Assembly (NCBI GenBank): GCA_938002015.1
Contig: CALLAU010000037.1
Location: 1-64,000, forward strand
Length of the DNA: 64,000 nt
Direction: 5' to 3'
DNA from: an uncultured Bdellovibrionales bacterium
GTDB taxonomy: Bacteria > Bdellovibrionota > Bdellovibrionia > Bdellovibrionales > UBA1609
The notes below the pieces were generated by a model. That model searched no databases, was not told where the DNA came from, and saw nothing but the letters and a program-made list of their open reading frames with translations. Positions 61,037-64,000 of the stretch are shown in pieces. The first letter of the stretch is position 1, and the number at the start of each line of letters is the position of its first letter. The translations under genes were made by a program, and so were the position numbers.

Positions 61037-64000
61037 ATGTCATATAAGCCGACTAATAATATTAAGATTGTAACTGCAGCCTCATTATTTGATGGTCATG
61101 ATGCTGCTATTAATATCATGAGAAGAATCTTGCAAGATATGGGAGCTGAGGTGGTGCACTTAGGGCATAACCGTTCAGTGGCTGAAGTCGTAAAGGCGGC
61201 ACTTCAAGAAGGGGCTCAAGGTATTGCGATAAGCTCTTATCAGGGTGGGCATATGGAGTACTTTAAGTACATGAGAGATCTTTTAGATGCTCATGGTGCT
61301 GAGTATGTTAAAATCTTTGGTGGCGGTGGTGGTGTTATCATCCATGAAGAGAAAAAAGAATTAGAAGACTACGGTATCACTCAAATTTTTCACCCAGATG
61401 ATGGAAGAAAACTTGGCTTAGAAGGCATGATTGAGATGATCATTCGTGAGTGTGATTTTAACCCTCTCTTAAAAGCTAAAGAAAGCACTCCAAAAGAAGG
61501 TGAGCTTTATGATCTTGGTGAGATAAAGCATAGAGATGTAGGTCTAGCACTTACTGAAACTGAACTTGATTCTGGTTCAAAGTGGAAAAATATTTTATCT
61601 AGCAGTGATAAAAAAACTCCACTTGTTCTAGGTTTAACAGGTACAGGTGGAGCTGGGAAGTCGAGCCTTATTGATGAACTTCTTCAAAGGTTTTTAAATG
61701 CTTTTCCTGATAAGAATATTGGGGTTGTTTGTGTTGACCCGTCAAAAAGAAAAACAGGCGGAAGTCTTTTAGGGGACAGGATAAGAATGAACTCTCTAGC
61801 AAGAGATAGAGTTTATATGCGCTCTCTTGCCTCTCGCGGTTCAGGTACTGAAATTTCAGGAAGCCTGCCCTTAGTGCTTGATACTTTAAAGGAGCTTCCT
61901 TTTGATCTTTTGATTGCTGAAAGCTCTGGTATTGGCCAGGCTAATACTGCAATCACTGAAGTCTGTGATATTTCAATGTATGTTATGACCTCTGAGTTTG
62001 GTGCGCAGAGCCAGTTAGAAAAAATTGATATGATTGATTTTGCTGACCTAATTGCAATTAATAAAGCTGATAGAAGAGGCTCAGAGGATGCACTTCGTGA
62101 TGTAAAAAAACAGTATGAAAGATCAAGGAAGCTTTTTCACCAAGAAGTAGATTACCCAGTTTATCTTACTCAAGCTTCTAACTTTAATGATGAGGGAGTT
62201 AATTCGTTATTTAAAAGGGTAGTGAGTTTTTTAAGTGAAAAAAATGAAGCAGCTGACTGGGTTCCAAAATCTGAGCTACCAAATGGTGCTGAGAAGAATA
62301 CGATTGTTCCTCCACACAGGCAGCAGTACTTAGCTGAAATTTCAAACGTTGTTAAAACTTATCATAAAGAGACTGAAAAAAAAGCTGAGAGCTTTTCAAA
62401 ACTTGGTGCTTTAAGCATACTTGATAAGGATTTAAGTGAGGCCTCTTTAAACCCAAGTAAAATGGCTTTAAATTTTTCAAAAAATTTAGATGAAGATGAA
62501 ATAAAGTCAGTTGCTCAATTTGATAAGGCTTGTGATTCTTTTTATGAAAAAGAATTTGTTTATAAAGTTAGAGATAAAGAAATAAGACAGCCTCTAACTT
62601 CAAAGTCCTTAAGCGGAACTGACGTGCTTAGAGTCGCGCCTCCAAAACTAAGTGACTGGGGTGATAAGTATAAGTTTTTAAGAAAAGAAAATTTTCCTGG
62701 CTCCTTTCCCTATACAGCAGGAGTTTTTCCTCTTAAGAGACAAGGAGAAGATCCAGGAAGGCAGTTTGCTGGAGAAGGCCCCCCTGAGAAAACAAATAAA
62801 AGATTTCATTATCTCTCACAGGGACAGCCAGCAAAAAGACTTTCTACAGCTTTTGATTCGGTAACTCTTTATGGAAGAGACCCTCACCCTAGACCAGATA
62901 TTTTTGGTAAAGTTGGTGAGAGTGGAGTAAGCATTGCTACTTTAGATGATATGAAAAGACTTTATGAGGGCTTTGATCTTTGTGATCCTGCTACAAGTGT
63001 AAGCATGACTATCAATGGTCCTGCTCCAATGATTTTAGCATTTTTTATGAACACAGCAATTGATCAGCAAGTTGAGAAAAAAGAAAGTGAGCTAAAGAGA
63101 AAGCTAAAAGATGAAGATTTTAAGGAACTTAAAGAAAAAACTTTAAGTGCTGTAAGAGGTACTGTTCAAGCTGATATCTTAAAAGAAGATCAAGGGCAAA
63201 ACACTTGTATCTTTAGCATAGACTTTGCTCTTCGAATGATGGGAGATATTCAGCAGTTTTTTACAGATAATGAGATTAGAAACTTTTATTCAGTCAGTAT
63301 TTCTGGCTATCATATTGCTGAAGCTGGTGCGAACCCGATCACACAGCTTGCGTTAACATTAAGCAATGCATTCACATATGTAGAGTATTATTTATCAAGA
63401 GGAATGAAGGTGGATGATTTTGCTCCAAACCTTTCTTTCTTTTTCTCTAACGGTCTAGACCCTGAGTATGCTGTTATTGGAAGAGTGGCTCGACGTATTT
63501 GGGCTGTTGCAATGAGAGATCTTTATAAAGCAAATTCTAGAAGTCAGAAGTTAAAGTACCATATTCAAACAAGTGGAAGATCGCTCCATGCTCAAGAAAT
63601 TCAATTTAATGACATAAGAACAACCCTTCAGGCACTTTTAGCTATTAATGACAATTGTAATTCACTACATACAAACGCTTATGATGAGGCGATAACCACT
63701 CCTACAGAAGAGTCAGTCAGGCGTGCTCAAGCTATTCAGCTTATTATTAATAAAGAACTAGGAGCTGCAAAAAATGAAAACCCAATGCAAGGCTCGTACT
63801 TTTACTCTTGGTTAACAGATAAGGTAGAAGAAGCAGTTCTTACTGAATTTGAAAGAATCAGTGATAGAGGGGGTGTTTTAGGGGCAATGGAGACCCAGTA
63901 TCAAAGAGGGCAGATTCAAGAAGAGTCTATGTATTATGAAACGCTTAAGCATAACGGTGAGTTTCCTGTTGTTGGTGTGAACACTTTTATTGACCCAAAA
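61037..64000 (+). CDS. icmF: Fused isobutyryl-CoA mutase IcmF (partial, 3' end outside window)
   Basis: The B12-dependent enzyme isomerises isobutyryl-CoA and n-butyryl-CoA; it fuses the cobalamin subunit, a G-protein chaperone and the mutase. Residues 1-140 hold the B12 domain ([10 protein letters not shown] with the D-x-H base-off motif, [15 protein letters not shown]). At about 195-400 is the MeaI-type GTPase ([35 protein letters not shown]). From about 540 the mutase barrel shows [15 protein letters not shown] and [13 protein letters not shown], the Phe and neighbouring residues of IcmF rather than the YAGFS pattern of methylmalonyl-CoA mutase. The frame is open for 988 codons to the window end. 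The start at 61037 has AAGG upstream. Confidence 0.95.
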   Translation, partial: MSYKPTNNIKIVTAASLFDGHDAAINIMRRILQDMGAEVVHLGHNRSVAEVVKAALQEGAQGIAISSYQGGHMEYFKYMRDLLDAHGAEYVKIFGGGGGVIIHEEKKELEDYGITQIFHPDDGRKLGLEGMIEMIIRECDFNPLLKAKESTPKEGELYDLGEIKHRDVGLALTETELDSGSKWKNILSSSDKKTPLVLGLTGTGGAGKSSLIDELLQRFLNAFPDKNIGVVCVDPSKRKTGGSLLGDRIRMNSLARDRVYMRSLASRGSGTEISGSLPLVLDTLKELPFDLLIAESSGIGQANTAITEVCDISMYVMTSEFGAQSQLEKIDMIDFADLIAINKADRRGSEDALRDVKKQYERSRKLFHQEVDYPVYLTQASNFNDEGVNSLFKRVVSFLSEKNEAADWVPKSELPNGAEKNTIVPPHRQQYLAEISNVVKTYHKETEKKAESFSKLGALSILDKDLSEASLNPSKMALNFSKNLDEDEIKSVAQFDKACDSFYEKEFVYKVRDKEIRQPLTSKSLSGTDVLRVAPPKLSDWGDKYKFLRKENFPGSFPYTAGVFPLKRQGEDPGRQFAGEGPPEKTNKRFHYLSQGQPAKRLSTAFDSVTLYGRDPHPRPDIFGKVGESGVSIATLDDMKRLYEGFDLCDPATSVSMTINGPAPMILAFFMNTAIDQQVEKKESELKRKLKDEDFKELKEKTLSAVRGTVQADILKEDQGQNTCIFSIDFALRMMGDIQQFFTDNEIRNFYSVSISGYHIAEAGANPITQLALTLSNAFTYVEYYLSRGMKVDDFAPNLSFFFSNGLDPEYAVIGRVARRIWAVAMRDLYKANSRSQKLKYHIQTSGRSLHAQEIQFNDIRTTLQALLAINDNCNSLHTNAYDEAITTPTEESVRRAQAIQLIINKELGAAKNENPMQGSYFYSWLTDKVEEAVLTEFERISDRGGVLGAMETQYQRGQIQEESMYYETLKHNGEFPVVGVNTFIDPK

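Noticed and set aside
1-64000. Insertion sequences, integrases, phage genes, CRISPR arrays or a replication origin
   Set aside because: I found no transposase, integrase, phage structural gene, spaced repeat array or DnaA-box cluster in the window.

Overview
The window is low-GC DNA (roughly a third G+C by eye) from a Gram-negative bacterium. Outer-membrane beta-barrels, an OmpA-type protein, many lipoproteins, several secreted zinc proteases and sigma-54 and ECF regulation suggest a Bdellovibrio/Bacteriovorax-type predator. That assignment is inference from gene content; no marker gene such as 16S rRNA is present.

Region 1 (1-15411) is an array of one exported protein family: five paralogues (the first cut by the window edge) and one decayed copy. 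Each complete copy has a signal peptide, a nucleotidyltransferase-like domain (GGT and DLDIVV motifs), a conserved middle domain that faintly resembles ADP-ribosyltransferases, and a C-terminal part of one of two kinds: about 30-residue helical repeats, or a unique helical region with a hydrophobic hairpin. All five end in a C-x-x-[VIF]-L motif. Each separately transcribed unit that can be inspected, including the dead copy, has a -24/-12 sigma-54 promoter placed so that the mRNA would have almost no leader. This is the most likely undescribed system here. A 23S rRNA-type methyltransferase gene sits directly on the broken end of the dead copy.

Region 2 (15476-25441) is mostly housekeeping: an alpha/beta hydrolase, MgtC/SapB, then the tightly packed mutL-miaA-yicC-gmk-rpoZ run, a bifunctional (p)ppGpp synthetase/hydrolase and a beta-barrel protein.

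Region 3 (25447-34691) holds a probable photo-oxidative stress operon (DCC thiol protein, cryptochrome/photolyase-related protein, glutathione peroxidase lipoprotein, short-chain dehydrogenase), a CPXCG protein, an OmpA-type protein, a COG2509 flavoprotein, a TPR protein and tRNA-His.

Region 4 (34826-50884) is rich in proteolysis: two paralogous secreted HExxH proteins around an M17 aminopeptidase and a di-heme lipoprotein, then a lipoprotein / large zinc metalloprotease lipoprotein / beta-barrel operon. Between them are a conserved protein of unknown function, FadD, DedA and GpmA.

Region 5 (51049-57107) has a Spy/CpxP-like protein, an ECF sigma factor and a probable anti-sigma factor behind an ECF-type promoter, tRNA-modification-type genes, an M15-like peptidase and a lipoprotein with a textbook sigma-54 promoter.

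Region 6 (57237-64000) runs from a TIGR04552-like protein and PlsC to 3-hydroxyacyl-CoA dehydrogenase, enoyl-CoA hydratase and a fused B12-dependent isobutyryl-CoA mutase (IcmF, cut by the window end), pointing to acyl-CoA and branched or odd-chain carbon handling.
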